DNA from: a virus
DNA length: 53,050 bases
Reading direction: 5' to 3' (one strand)
IMG/VR virus record: IMGVR_UViG_3300037537_000966
Coordinates: 1 to 53,050 of that record
Below, in pieces: positions 26,436 through 35,521 of this stretch (positions are counted from its first letter, which is position 1; each line of letters begins with the position of its first letter). Made by a program: the position numbers and the translations under genes. The notes beneath the pieces were generated by a model. It did not search any database, was not told where the DNA came from, and saw only the letters and a list, made by a program, of their open reading frames with translations.

Positions 26436-27206
26436 ATGCCTAAAGTTAAATTTGACCAATTGGCCGATTCTTTAGATGAATTGGATAACCCTCAAGGAAG
26501 AGCCCTCCAGAGAGAACCCATACGACCTCGGGAGAGATTCCACATAGAAGACTTTAAATGGACCAATAAGCAGAAAGAATTTATTAAGATAGCCTTAAGT
26601 AAGGAGTCTAAAATTCTTTTCGGTAAAGGTCCAGCAGGATCTTCCAAAACTCTCCTTAGTGTTTATTGCGCTCTGCATTTGCTCTGCGAAGGAAAGGTTT
26701 CCGAAATAGTCTATATTAGATCTGCGGTAGAAAGCTCTGATTCTAGAATGGGATTCCTTCCGGGAGATGCAGATCAGAAGCTTCATTTCTACAATTTGCC
26801 CTTCTTGCATAAGATGGAGGAGCTCATATGCCCTAACGTAATAAAGAAATTACAAAAAGATGAAAGAGTATCTACTTATCCTGTTAATTTTTGTCGAGGT
26901 ATGAGTTGGAATTCGAAATGCCTAATATTTGATGAATGCCAGAATAGCTCTCTCAAGGAAATTGTAACAGTATTAACTAGATTAGGTATGGGTTCCAAAT
27001 GCTTTGTTTTAGCTGACCCAACTCAGACAGATTTGAAAAATGGAGCTAGAGGAGGGTTTGAAAGAGTAGAAAGCTTATTCTCAGACAAAGAAAGCTCAGA
27101 CTTCGGAATAAACACCTTTCAGTTCGACGAGAGTGATGTGGTTAGATCGGAGCTTGTAAGATTTTTAGTGACTAAGTTTAAAGACCTAACTACTATTTCT
27201 CTTTAA
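26436..27206 (+). CDS. PhoH-like P-loop ATPase, 256 aa
   Basis: Walker A FGKGPAGSSKT (about residues 61-71), YIRSAVESSDSRMGFLPGD, Walker B LIFDECQNSSLKEI (about 163-176) and FVLADPTQTDLKNG (about 190-203), the ordered motifs of PhoH family ATPases, which are widespread in marine phages. The C-terminus continues with FERVESLF and DESDVVRSELVRFL. Probable RNA helicase/ATPase role; precise phage function unknown. Confidence 0.9.
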   Translation: MPKVKFDQLADSLDELDNPQGRALQREPIRPRERFHIEDFKWTNKQKEFIKIALSKESKILFGKGPAGSSKTLLSVYCALHLLCEGKVSEIVYIRSAVESSDSRMGFLPGDADQKLHFYNLPFLHKMEELICPNVIKKLQKDERVSTYPVNFCRGMSWNSKCLIFDECQNSSLKEIVTVLTRLGMGSKCFVLADPTQTDLKNGARGGFERVESLFSDKESSDFGINTFQFDESDVVRSELVRFLVTKFKDLTTISL

Positions 27207-27519
27207 TATGACCAACGAATTTTTTCGAGGGCTCTGTCGTTACTGTTTGCCTCCAGCCGTCTTTGTGTAGAATATTAGTTATACACCCGCAGAACCTTCT
27301 GACTTCTTTTTCGGGTATGTCCCAGAAAAACGCATGCATTATTTCTTCTACCATTACCGCCATCTCTCTCTTGGGTGTTAGATCTGGTGAAATATGTATT
27401 TTAGGACCTCTGTAGTCTGGTGGGTCACATAGTCCGTCAGCGTTATAACTGTAGTGGGGTTTCTTTTTTAATATCTTATATCTTACCCCGTCGTTGTTTG
27501 TAAAAGTGTAGTCAGCCAT
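27193..27519 (-). CDS. Zincin-like small protein, 108 aa
   Basis: Contains MAVMVEEIMHAFFWDIPEKE, an E-x-x-x-H pattern where metallopeptidases of this short phage type have HExxH: the first His is replaced by Glu (EEIMH), so activity is uncertain. Followed by a CGCITNIL-like segment and GWR, as in related short proteins I recall. Convergent with and overlapping the PhoH gene by 14 nt. Could be a degenerate peptidase. Confidence 0.5.
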   Translation of the reverse strand: MADYTFTNNDGVRYKILKKKPHYSYNADGLCDPPDYRGPKIHISPDLTPKREMAVMVEEIMHAFFWDIPEKEVRRFCGCITNILHKDGWRQTVTTEPSKKFVGHIKEK

Positions 27520-27580
27520 AATATTTTATATTTAAACTTACTTTTAGTTGTAATAACTATTTACCTAGTTGTAAAAAATT

Positions 27581-27910
27581 ATGTCTAAATATAACAAAGC
27601 CACTTATTGCAAGAACTGTGGAGCCTCGAATAGTTGGGCTCTAAACCGAAAGAGTTCTTTGTTGAAGAAGCCTAAATTCTGTAATTCCTGTGGTTCTAAT
27701 CTAATTACAGGCAAAATAGCCGAAAAGGGAACAAAGGAGACTAAAAATACTGAGGAAGAGGACGAAGACGTCGCAATTCCTGATAATATTCCTCCATTGG
27801 AGTTAGATATGAATGCTTCGTATTTTCCAAAAATGGATTCTCAATCTTTAGGAAACTTGGTTTCGCCAGCTTTTAAGGAAAACGAAGAAGAATTAACAGA
27901 TGGCAGCTAA
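27581..27910 (+). CDS. Zinc-ribbon protein with acidic tail, 109 aa
   Basis: N-terminal CKNCG and CNSCG knuckles (about residues 10 and 35) form a typical zinc ribbon separated by a basic loop; residues 60-109 are acidic. It overlaps the sigma factor gene by 11 nt, so a role in late transcription (for example bridging sigma factor and polymerase) is plausible but inferred. Confidence 0.75.
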   Translation: MSKYNKATYCKNCGASNSWALNRKSSLLKKPKFCNSCGSNLITGKIAEKGTKETKNTEEEDEDVAIPDNIPPLELDMNASYFPKMDSQSLGNLVSPAFKENEEELTDGS

Positions 27911-28604
27911 AAAGAAACCCAACGAAAAAGTTAAATTAGAATTTGAAGACTTTATCAGCACTATAGACGAAGAGATATCCAAAAGGAAAAATAAGTGGAC
28001 TCTCACCTCTATTGCTTGGATGGATTTCGAAGATATTTCTCAGATTCTTAAAATACATATATTCAAAAAATGGCACCTTTATGATCAAAGCAAACCTCTA
28101 TTACCTTGGTTGAATAGAATCATATCCAATCAGCTTAAAAATTTAATAAGGAACAATTATAGTAATTACTGCAAGCCTTGTCTTAGGTGTGCGGCTGCGG
28201 AACCAGACTCTTCTTGCTCTATATATGGAACTCAGGATTCTAGATGCCCCCTCTATAAAAGATGGGTTCTGAAAAAAAAATCAGCCTACGATGTTAAGAT
28301 GGCTCTTCCGCTTGAGAACCATAGAAATGAGGTGAATGAAAGCCTGACTCATCCTTCCAGCATAGAAACTGGAATAATCAAGCTACACCAAAAACTTAAA
28401 GAGACCCTCAAACCAAACGAGTGGTTAGTATACAAAAGTTTTTATATAGATAATGAGTCGGAAGTGGATATAGCTAGAAAACTAAACTTTAAAACTACCG
28501 AGAAGAATAGGAGCCCCGGATACAAACAGATTAAAAATATACAAAAATCTATCATAAGTAAAGCTAAGAGAATATTAGAAAGGAACGAGTTGGATTGGTT
28601 ATGA
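27900..28604 (+). CDS. Phage RNA polymerase sigma factor (gp55-like late sigma), 234 aa
   Basis: Region 2-like segment: DFEDISQILKIHIFKKWHLY then SKPLLPWLNRIISNQLKNLI (about residues 42-82), corresponding to the core-binding and -10 recognition helices of sigma70-family factors. An inserted Cys cluster CKPCLRC ... CSIYG ... C (about 90-117) may bind zinc. The C-terminus (NEWLVYKSFYIDNESEVDIA then KTTEKNRSPGYKQIKNIQ) resembles region 4 HTH. It may direct host polymerase to late promoters, perhaps the GTGTAA motif seen upstream of many structural genes. Confidence 0.75.
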   Translation: MAAKKKPNEKVKLEFEDFISTIDEEISKRKNKWTLTSIAWMDFEDISQILKIHIFKKWHLYDQSKPLLPWLNRIISNQLKNLIRNNYSNYCKPCLRCAAAEPDSSCSIYGTQDSRCPLYKRWVLKKKSAYDVKMALPLENHRNEVNESLTHPSSIETGIIKLHQKLKETLKPNEWLVYKSFYIDNESEVDIARKLNFKTTEKNRSPGYKQIKNIQKSIISKAKRILERNELDWL

Positions 28605-29707
28605 ACGAAGATAATTTAGTTTTAAACCCAGAGCAGAAATTTGCTTTAGTTTCGATTAAAGATAGATTTCTCGCTGGAGATAAAGTAGACATATCCTTAA
28701 TGCATTTGATACAAGATGTAGCAGGTTTTGAGGGTAGGGACGGTAGGAGTAAAGAAGGCAGAGCTGTCAAAGCTTTCTTAAGTGAAATAGATCTGAACGC
28801 TGTCCCTGCTAGCGAATATCAGAAAGTCGACAAACCGGAACTTCTAGAAGAACACAAAGAGTTCATTCGTAACAACAAAGGGACAATGAAGTACGTAGAG
28901 ATGTCTCGCATACTATTTAGTAACGAAAAGCTAACTAGCTTAAGCGCTGAGACTAGAATGGTTACGGAATACTGCAAGAGTTTGGATGGAGAAAGCTTTG
29001 AGACTCCCGAAGGGGAGCAGGAAAGGTACGAGTATAAACCTCCAAAGCACCCAGATAGAGTTTTGAGTAGGATCAATAGATATATTTTAGATAGCGGCAT
29101 AGACAAAGATAAGGTTAGCCCTAGACAAAAAAAAGATATAGAAAAGTTAATGGGTTATCTTCATACTTTTAGATTCTGTCATCAGATGAGTAATTATAAT
29201 AACGGAACAGAAAGAGAGCTTTTCGAGTCTTCTTTCGTTAGGTATACTCACGACAAGCCCGATTTAACCCAAGAGGAGGTTGATCAATATATAATTCTTT
29301 CGGGAGAGGTTGTTATAGCATCGAATATTCAGAGAAGAGTAGGTAGGCTTACAAACTTATTAGACGAAACAGCGATGGATACTGAAGGACGAAGGATATC
29401 TATGAGCTTAGTGGAAGCCATAAGTACGGCTCAAAACGAATACAATTCATCCGTAAACAGACAGCATAAATTACTAAGCGACCTTAAACAAAAGAGGAGC
29501 GATAGGCTAAGTAAGCAAGTTCATGACAACGCAAGTATTCTAAACTTAGTTGAAACTTGGAAGGATGATGAGAGTCGAAAAGAGTTGATAAAAATGGCAG
29601 AGTTAAGAAAGAAAACAATTAAGGACGAGATAAATAAACTATCCACTATGGACGAAGTCAAAGCAAGGATATTTGGTATCTCAACAGAGGAGGCTCTCAA
29701 TGGTTAA
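28601..29707 (+). CDS. Hypothetical helical protein, 368 aa, between sigma factor and nuclease
   Basis: Start ATG 28601 forms an ATGA overlap with the sigma factor stop. The protein is charged and almost entirely helical, with a long C-terminal coiled-coil part (NRQHKLLSDLKQKRSDRLSK, WKDDESRKELIKMAELRKKT). No catalytic motif seen. Location two genes upstream of the large terminase makes a terminase small-subunit or packaging accessory role possible; this rests on position only. Confidence 0.6.
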   Translation: MNEDNLVLNPEQKFALVSIKDRFLAGDKVDISLMHLIQDVAGFEGRDGRSKEGRAVKAFLSEIDLNAVPASEYQKVDKPELLEEHKEFIRNNKGTMKYVEMSRILFSNEKLTSLSAETRMVTEYCKSLDGESFETPEGEQERYEYKPPKHPDRVLSRINRYILDSGIDKDKVSPRQKKDIEKLMGYLHTFRFCHQMSNYNNGTERELFESSFVRYTHDKPDLTQEEVDQYIILSGEVVIASNIQRRVGRLTNLLDETAMDTEGRRISMSLVEAISTAQNEYNSSVNRQHKLLSDLKQKRSDRLSKQVHDNASILNLVETWKDDESRKELIKMAELRKKTIKDEINKLSTMDEVKARIFGISTEEALNG

Positions 29708-30623
29708 ATGCAAAGTTGACGGAGAGGAGTTTGCGACAGAAAAAGAGTTGCATATGCATCTACGCAAACATAAACTCAGAATGGCTGAATATTACCAAAA
29801 GTATTATCCACGTAGAGACTTGCTGACTGAGGACTTAATTAAGTTTAAAAATAAAAGTCATTATTTTTCTAATCATTTCAACTCTAGAGTCAATATGCGT
29901 AAGTGGTTAGAGCAGGCTCCTCAAGAGGAGGCAAAAGAGTTTTGTATGAATCTATTAAAAGAGAGAATAGAGAGAAGGGGAATAAAGTATTGCCCGACTC
30001 AGGTTGAGATGAGGACCTCGATGATGCCGCCTATATTTTACTATCAACAGCTTTTTGGCAACTTTTATAACGCTTGCAAAGATGTTGGTTTAATTCCTAG
30101 ATTTACTAAATTTGCGACTGAGCCTATAGAAGAAAACATAGAAGAAGGCTACGAGATAATTATCGACACCAGAGAACAGAAGCCTCTTAACATAAATTAT
30201 GAGACAAGAAGAGAGGGCTTGAAATTTGCTGACTACTGGCTCGATAAAGAAGATAATAAATGCTACGTAGAAAGAAAAGAGACTAAAGATTTCATAGGAA
30301 CTTTCACAGGAGGCTGCGAAAGATTTTCTAGAGAGTTAGAAAGAGCCAAAGAGAAGGACGCGTATGTTGTGGTAGTCGTCGAAAATTCTTTAGATAATAT
30401 GATGAAGTTCAACTATCTAAAATATGTGACAAAAAAAGTGCAGGTAACGCCTGAGTTTGTAATGAGAAACGTTAGAGACATAATTCAGAAGCATGATAAC
30501 GTCCAGTTCCTTTTCGCCAAAGGCAGAACAGAAGCTACAAGACTAACAAGGAAGCTATTCTTCTGTGGGACGAATTATAGAGACATAGACCTACAATTAG
30601 CTTACGAGTTAAAACTTTTATGA
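29700..30623 (+). CDS. ERCC4-type nuclease with N-terminal zinc-finger-like segment, 307 aa
   Basis: ATG 29700 follows a GAGGAGG ribosome site and overlaps the previous stop. N-terminus has CKVDGEEF and LHMHLRKH, a degenerate C2H2 finger (second Cys missing) followed by EYYQKYYPRRD. The C-terminal half carries IIIDTREQKP (about 153-162) and the nuclease box VERKETKDF (about 190-198), the GDxn-ERKx3D signature of XPF/ERCC4 nucleases. Expected to cut branched DNA, perhaps resolving replication or packaging intermediates just upstream of the terminase. Confidence 0.8.
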   Translation: MVKCKVDGEEFATEKELHMHLRKHKLRMAEYYQKYYPRRDLLTEDLIKFKNKSHYFSNHFNSRVNMRKWLEQAPQEEAKEFCMNLLKERIERRGIKYCPTQVEMRTSMMPPIFYYQQLFGNFYNACKDVGLIPRFTKFATEPIEENIEEGYEIIIDTREQKPLNINYETRREGLKFADYWLDKEDNKCYVERKETKDFIGTFTGGCERFSRELERAKEKDAYVVVVVENSLDNMMKFNYLKYVTKKVQVTPEFVMRNVRDIIQKHDNVQFLFAKGRTEATRLTRKLFFCGTNYRDIDLQLAYELKLL

Positions 30624-30624
30624 T

Positions 30625-32478
30625 ATGTGGTCTTGCCCGGAAAAATATAAAATAGAAGTCGAAGACGTAAACGATAGACTGTCTAGGCTCGAAGGCTTCC
30701 TTGATGACAAAACGGCGAAAATCACTCTAGCAAAGTTTCTGAGAAGCAACCTATACTTTACGACATATCTTTTAACTGGCATTAAGCTGGCTCCGTATCA
30801 GGAAATAACGCTGAGAGCGTTATTCAATAGGAACTTCAGTATGTGCGTATGGGGCCGTGGCTGCGGCAAGTCTTTTATAGCTTCTATATATTGCTTCCTC
30901 CAGTGCATTTTTGAGCCTAATACTAAAATACTTATAGCTGGGCCAACTTTTCGTACGGCAAGATTCATTTTTAATAACATAGAGAAAATAGTAGAGACTA
31001 GGGAAGCTGCTCTGCTGGCTCAAGCCTTCGGAGCTAAAACAAAAAGAAATGACCAGTACGAATGGAAAATAAATGGCGGTACTATAACAGCCATCCCCTT
31101 AAGTGGCGAAAAGATTCGTGGTTTTCGTGCTAACGTACTTGTGCTTGACGAGTTTATGCTTTTGCCAGAGGACATAATTAAAAATGTTTTAATGCCCTTC
31201 TTGGTCGCCCCCCAAGACATGACAAGAAGAATGCAGATAAGGGAAATAGAGGATGAATTAATACAGCAGGGAGCAATCGAAGAAAAGGACAGAACCGTGT
31301 TTACGAACACCTCAAAGATGATAGCTTTGTCTTCTGCGAGTTACACTTTTGAAAATTTATATAAGACATACCAAGAATGGGTAGGCAAAATAGAGAGCAA
31401 AGAAGATAAACAAGAAGCTAAATACTTTGTCTCCCAATTAGGTTACGAAGCCCTGCCTGAGGAAATGATAGACAGGACTATTATTAATGAAGCTTCAGAT
31501 GGAGGTTCCTCTCATTTCTCTTTTCAACGAGAATATTGTGCTCAGTTTACAGATGGTAGTGACAGCTACTTTAGCGCTAAGAAGATGGACCTATGCACCT
31601 TAACGGGCGATGAAGAGCCTTCTACTTTGGTGGTTGGTAGATCTGGCAAGAGTTATGTTCTAGGTGTTGACCCTAATATGAGCGATAGTCCTTCGGCTGA
31701 CTACTTTGCTATGGCTGTAATGGAAATAGATGACAGTACGGGTCGGGGAATTTTAGTCCATAGTTATGCGGGCTTGGGTAGCTTAAACAATCATGTAAAA
31801 TATTTAGCTTATCTACTTCAAGCTTTTAGTATTGTTTTTATATGTCTTGATAATGCTGGCTCTGATACATTTTTGGATAGTTGTAATGAGTCTCAATATT
31901 TTAAAGACGCTAGGGTGAATCTAAAAACGATTCCTTTGAACTCGGATGCAGAGGGACTAGATTATCAAAAATCATTAAAGCAGGCCAAAATAAAATATAA
32001 TTTGGAGAATAATCAAATTTGTTTTAATCAAGTTTTCACAACTACTTTTATTCGCAGAGCTAACGAGCATCTTCAAGCTTGTATAGATTATAAAAAGGTC
32101 TTGTTTGCTTCGAGGACAGCTTCTAACGAAACCTTTTTTAATAGAACAAGTACTCTTAGGCTTCCTTATCCTAAAAAAATAATTTTTACTGGAGATAGAA
32201 AAGATTGGACTATGCTTGATTTTATAGAGCATCAAGACGACATGATTTACCAAACAAAAAAACAATGTAGCTTGGTGGAACACAAAACAACTTCTAGGGG
32301 GTCTCAAAATTTTGACCTTCCACAGCACCTTAAAAGGTCCACTTCCCCTAATAAAGCAAGAAAAGATAATTATTCAGCATTAATGTTGGCGAATTGGGGA
32401 CTTAGGCTATATAACGATATAACTAGGACGGAAGTCAATAACAATAAGGAGACTTTCGAGCCTATTATGCTTTTTTAA
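30625..32478 (+). CDS. Terminase large subunit, 617 aa
   Basis: N-terminal ATPase: Walker A WGRGCGKSF (about residues 76-84), Walker B VLVLDEF (about 171-177), and an SSASYTFENLYKTY coupling region. C-terminal RNase H-like nuclease: SYVLGVDPNMSDSPSADYFA (about 343-362) supplies the first metal-binding Asp, and FICLDNAGSDTF (about 410-420) the next acidic strand. It packages DNA into proheads with ATP and cuts concatemers. Starts 1 nt after the nuclease stop. Confidence 0.92.
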   Translation: MWSCPEKYKIEVEDVNDRLSRLEGFLDDKTAKITLAKFLRSNLYFTTYLLTGIKLAPYQEITLRALFNRNFSMCVWGRGCGKSFIASIYCFLQCIFEPNTKILIAGPTFRTARFIFNNIEKIVETREAALLAQAFGAKTKRNDQYEWKINGGTITAIPLSGEKIRGFRANVLVLDEFMLLPEDIIKNVLMPFLVAPQDMTRRMQIREIEDELIQQGAIEEKDRTVFTNTSKMIALSSASYTFENLYKTYQEWVGKIESKEDKQEAKYFVSQLGYEALPEEMIDRTIINEASDGGSSHFSFQREYCAQFTDGSDSYFSAKKMDLCTLTGDEEPSTLVVGRSGKSYVLGVDPNMSDSPSADYFAMAVMEIDDSTGRGILVHSYAGLGSLNNHVKYLAYLLQAFSIVFICLDNAGSDTFLDSCNESQYFKDARVNLKTIPLNSDAEGLDYQKSLKQAKIKYNLENNQICFNQVFTTTFIRRANEHLQACIDYKKVLFASRTASNETFFNRTSTLRLPYPKKIIFTGDRKDWTMLDFIEHQDDMIYQTKKQCSLVEHKTTSRGSQNFDLPQHLKRSTSPNKARKDNYSALMLANWGLRLYNDITRTEVNNNKETFEPIMLF

Positions 32479-32484
32479 GTGTAA
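32479..32484 (+). promoter_or_regulatory. GTGTAA late-type motif
   Basis: AAGTGTAACTAATA directly after the terminase stop, 20 nt before ATG 32505. Confidence 0.45.
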
Positions 32485-32504
32485 CTAATATCAAATAAGC
32501 TGTT

Positions 32505-33629
32505 ATGCCGTCAAAATTAACAACTGGACAGATAGATGCTGATACTTTTACTCAGTTTATTCATGAGAAGGCTTCGGGAACTGCTACCAACACAAGCGGA
32601 TTTTACGCTTATAGCAATCCGCTGGGTTTTTTAGAGACAGACAGCTTCACCGGACATAGCGGAGTATTATCTGGGCAGACGACTACTCTAGTGACTGCGG
32701 TTAGTGGGGCTTTGGATAATAGTGGGTCATTGCTTTTCGACAAGGCGGAAAGTGTGTCGGGTCATGCCGAGTCCTTCACTACCGGCGCAAGCGGTAAGCT
32801 GCAAAATACTATAGTTTTCTGCTCGGGGCAATTCTCTTCAACTAGTGGAGAGTTCTTGAAGTCTGGTAGTTTTTACCATACAGGTTCGGGAGACTTTTCG
32901 GTTTCTGCAGCATCGGGAGCCTTAGCCTTTTCTTCTGGTCATAATGATACGCAGGGGCTTTTCCTTGCGACAGGAAACACGGCAAATAAAGATGCTTGGG
33001 TTAAAATAGTAGATAAGCCAGAAATGACAGGTTTCGTTGCTACTTCTAGCGGAGATTTAAAAACTAGCTTAAATACTACCGGAACAAATCTGAATACGTC
33101 TATATCTAACATCTTAACTGATGCTTCTACAAATTTCTCAGCAGTTAAAACCTTCAGTGCAGGTATAAAGACTAATAAGATAGAACTAAGTGGAGACGGA
33201 GTGACACTTAGGGTTAATGCGAATAACTCTCTTACGTTTGATGACGTAAGTGGTTCGTTACTCACTATGTCTCCGGGATATGGATCAGACTCTCCTGTCT
33301 TTTCTGTAACTGATAAAGCCGGTCTGCCTCTTATAGATGTTTACGATGACGATAGGCTGAACTTTGGCCCTTATGGCACAAACCCACTAAATATTAGTGG
33401 GGAGCGTGTATACTTTGGAAATTATAAGTCTTACATAAGCGGAAGCACGATATCTCTTAGTGGTAACCCATTAACGATAAATGATGTATTTACAATCAGT
33501 GGTCTATCTGGTGGGTACGTGTTCTTGAATAATTTACCCGAATGGCCTAATATAGGTGGGCTAAATAGTGGTGCGCTTTTCAGAAGCGGTAACCCGGGAG
33601 TAGGTCCCGGAATATTATGCGTTGTTTAA
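32505..33629 (+). CDS. Fibre-like virion protein, 374 aa, paralogue of the 42127 product
   Basis: Start MPSKLTTGQIDADTF. Ser/Gly/Thr-rich, repetitive 'xxSGxxx' beta pattern typical of phage fibres. The N-terminal region (TGQIDxxxF ... NTSGFYAYSNP) matches the 42127-42951 protein (TGQLDxxxL ... NTSGFLTYSNP), so they share an attachment domain. The C-terminus, FRSGNPGVGPGILCVV, is the type of end segment I associate with fibre or head-spike proteins. Very Ser-rich, a possible O-glycan acceptor. Confidence 0.7.
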   Translation: MPSKLTTGQIDADTFTQFIHEKASGTATNTSGFYAYSNPLGFLETDSFTGHSGVLSGQTTTLVTAVSGALDNSGSLLFDKAESVSGHAESFTTGASGKLQNTIVFCSGQFSSTSGEFLKSGSFYHTGSGDFSVSAASGALAFSSGHNDTQGLFLATGNTANKDAWVKIVDKPEMTGFVATSSGDLKTSLNTTGTNLNTSISNILTDASTNFSAVKTFSAGIKTNKIELSGDGVTLRVNANNSLTFDDVSGSLLTMSPGYGSDSPVFSVTDKAGLPLIDVYDDDRLNFGPYGTNPLNISGERVYFGNYKSYISGSTISLSGNPLTINDVFTISGLSGGYVFLNNLPEWPNIGGLNSGALFRSGNPGVGPGILCVV

Positions 33630-33632
33630 AAA

Positions 33633-35516
33633 ATGACAAAGAAAACAAATAACAAGAAAGAGGAAGTCACACCAATGATGACGAGCTTTGCCGCTTCGCC
33701 ATATACAACCGTCGATCAGTCAAGTAGGACGCGCAGGAATGTTGGAGGCCAGATAAATAGGACAAATAGGTATGAGAATATCGAGAACGGTTTAGTTCCC
33801 TACAAGTTTTCTAAAGGCGTCCAGAATAAAAGTTCTTTGGATGTGAGTGACGTCGTTATCCTTTGTCAAAAAGCTTATTATAATTTTTCAGTTTTTAGAA
33901 ATGTCATTGATTTGATGACGGAGTTCTCCGCTACAAAAGTCTATTTCACTGGTGGTAGTAAAAAGTCAAGAGATTTTCTCGAAGCATTGTTTAGAAAAAT
34001 AGATCTCCAAAGTTTTTTGGATAAGTTCTTCAGAGAATATTATCGTTCCGGGAATGTTTTTGTTCATAGGTTTGACACAAAGATACAGCCAGACGATTTA
34101 AAAAAGATCACCCAGACTTATGGCGCTAACTACCTGAAGCTTACCGAGGAAGAAAATACCTTACCTTCTAGGTATATAATTTTAAACCCTGCTGATATAC
34201 AAATGGGGGGGAATATATCCTTTAGCTCTGGGGTATACTATAAAGTTTTAAGTGACTACGAACTAGAGAGACTGAAGAATCCAAAGACTGAAGAAGACAA
34301 GCAAGTTTACGAGTCACTAGACCCAGAGACCAAGAAAGCTTTAAAAGGGAGAAACCTTGGAGTACTTAGTATACGGCTAGACCCCGATAAGTGTAGTCCA
34401 GTCTTTTACAAAAAGCAAGACTACGAACCATTCGCTGTACCTATGGGCTTTCCAGTTTTGGAAGATATAAATTGGAAGTCCGAGATGAAGAAGATGGATA
34501 TGGCTATAACCCGGACAACTAACCAAGCTATCTTGCTCATCACAATGGGTTCAGAGTTGAAAGACGGAAGTCTCAACGTTAACCAAAGAAGCATCGAGAC
34601 AATGCAAAAACTTTTCGAAAATCAATCAGTTGGAAAGGTTTTAGTATCAGACTACACAACTGAAGCAAAATTTGTTATTCCTGACATTGCTGGGATTCTT
34701 GATCCTAAAAAATACGATGTTGTTAATACTGATATACAAATGGGACTAAACAATATCTTAGTTGGAGAAGATAAGTTTGCTAATACTAGCATCAAAATTC
34801 AAGTCTTTATAGAAAGATTGAAGCAGGGAAGAGAAGCCTTCTTGAATCAATTTTTATCCCCAGAGATTAAAAGAATTTGTAAGTCGCTAGGCTTTAAAAA
34901 TTATCCTCAACCTCATTTTGAAGAGATTGAATTAAAAGATAAGACTACTTGGAATAGGGTTGTCGCTCAGCTTCTGCAATATGGAGTTTTGACTGCAGAA
35001 GAAGGTCTTCAGGCTATCGACACGGGACGTCTACCCGAACCAACAGAATCTATAGAGTCCCAAAAGAGATTCAAGGAGTTAAAAGAGGAAGGTTATTATG
35101 CTCCGCTCATAGGTGGGAGCCAAGAAGAAGGTCGGCCTGAGGGAAGTAAATCCCCGCAAACAACGAAAAAGGTTACCCCTGTTGGAGAAAACACGAGCGG
35201 TTCTCAAAAGTTTAGTATTGAAAAGATTAAGCAGAATTTGTCTTTAGCTGAGAAGCTTGAGACAGAAGTGCAAGAGCATTTAAAATTGAAATACGGAAAC
35301 AAAAGAGTTACTAATAAAATTAGAAGCCTTGCGAATGAAGTATGCAAGGTGGTCATGGCTAACGAACCGGCAGAAAAATGGTTGGATAAAAGCAGGAAGT
35401 ATGTAGATAACCCAACAGACACTAATTCTAAAAAAGTTAAGGAAATACAGAGTATAGCTTATGAGCATCAAGTAGATGATTACTTAGCAAGCTTACTCTA
35501 CGAAAGCAAAATTTAA
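33633..35516 (+). CDS. Portal protein, 627 aa
   Basis: Long protein after the terminase, with features of phage portals: ILCQKAYYNFSVFRNVIDLM at the start of the wing, SGNVFVHRFDTKIQPDD, and the hinge/stem part with NILVGEDKFANTSIKIQVFI then a helical crown. It forms the dodecameric DNA gate at one capsid vertex. The last 130 residues are charged and helical (SIEKIKQNLSLAEKLETEVQ). Synteny terminase-portal-protease-MCP supports the call. Confidence 0.85.
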   Translation: MTKKTNNKKEEVTPMMTSFAASPYTTVDQSSRTRRNVGGQINRTNRYENIENGLVPYKFSKGVQNKSSLDVSDVVILCQKAYYNFSVFRNVIDLMTEFSATKVYFTGGSKKSRDFLEALFRKIDLQSFLDKFFREYYRSGNVFVHRFDTKIQPDDLKKITQTYGANYLKLTEEENTLPSRYIILNPADIQMGGNISFSSGVYYKVLSDYELERLKNPKTEEDKQVYESLDPETKKALKGRNLGVLSIRLDPDKCSPVFYKKQDYEPFAVPMGFPVLEDINWKSEMKKMDMAITRTTNQAILLITMGSELKDGSLNVNQRSIETMQKLFENQSVGKVLVSDYTTEAKFVIPDIAGILDPKKYDVVNTDIQMGLNNILVGEDKFANTSIKIQVFIERLKQGREAFLNQFLSPEIKRICKSLGFKNYPQPHFEEIELKDKTTWNRVVAQLLQYGVLTAEEGLQAIDTGRLPEPTESIESQKRFKELKEEGYYAPLIGGSQEEGRPEGSKSPQTTKKVTPVGENTSGSQKFSIEKIKQNLSLAEKLETEVQEHLKLKYGNKRVTNKIRSLANEVCKVVMANEPAEKWLDKSRKYVDNPTDTNSKKVKEIQSIAYEHQVDDYLASLLYESKI

Positions 35517-35521
35517 TAAAA

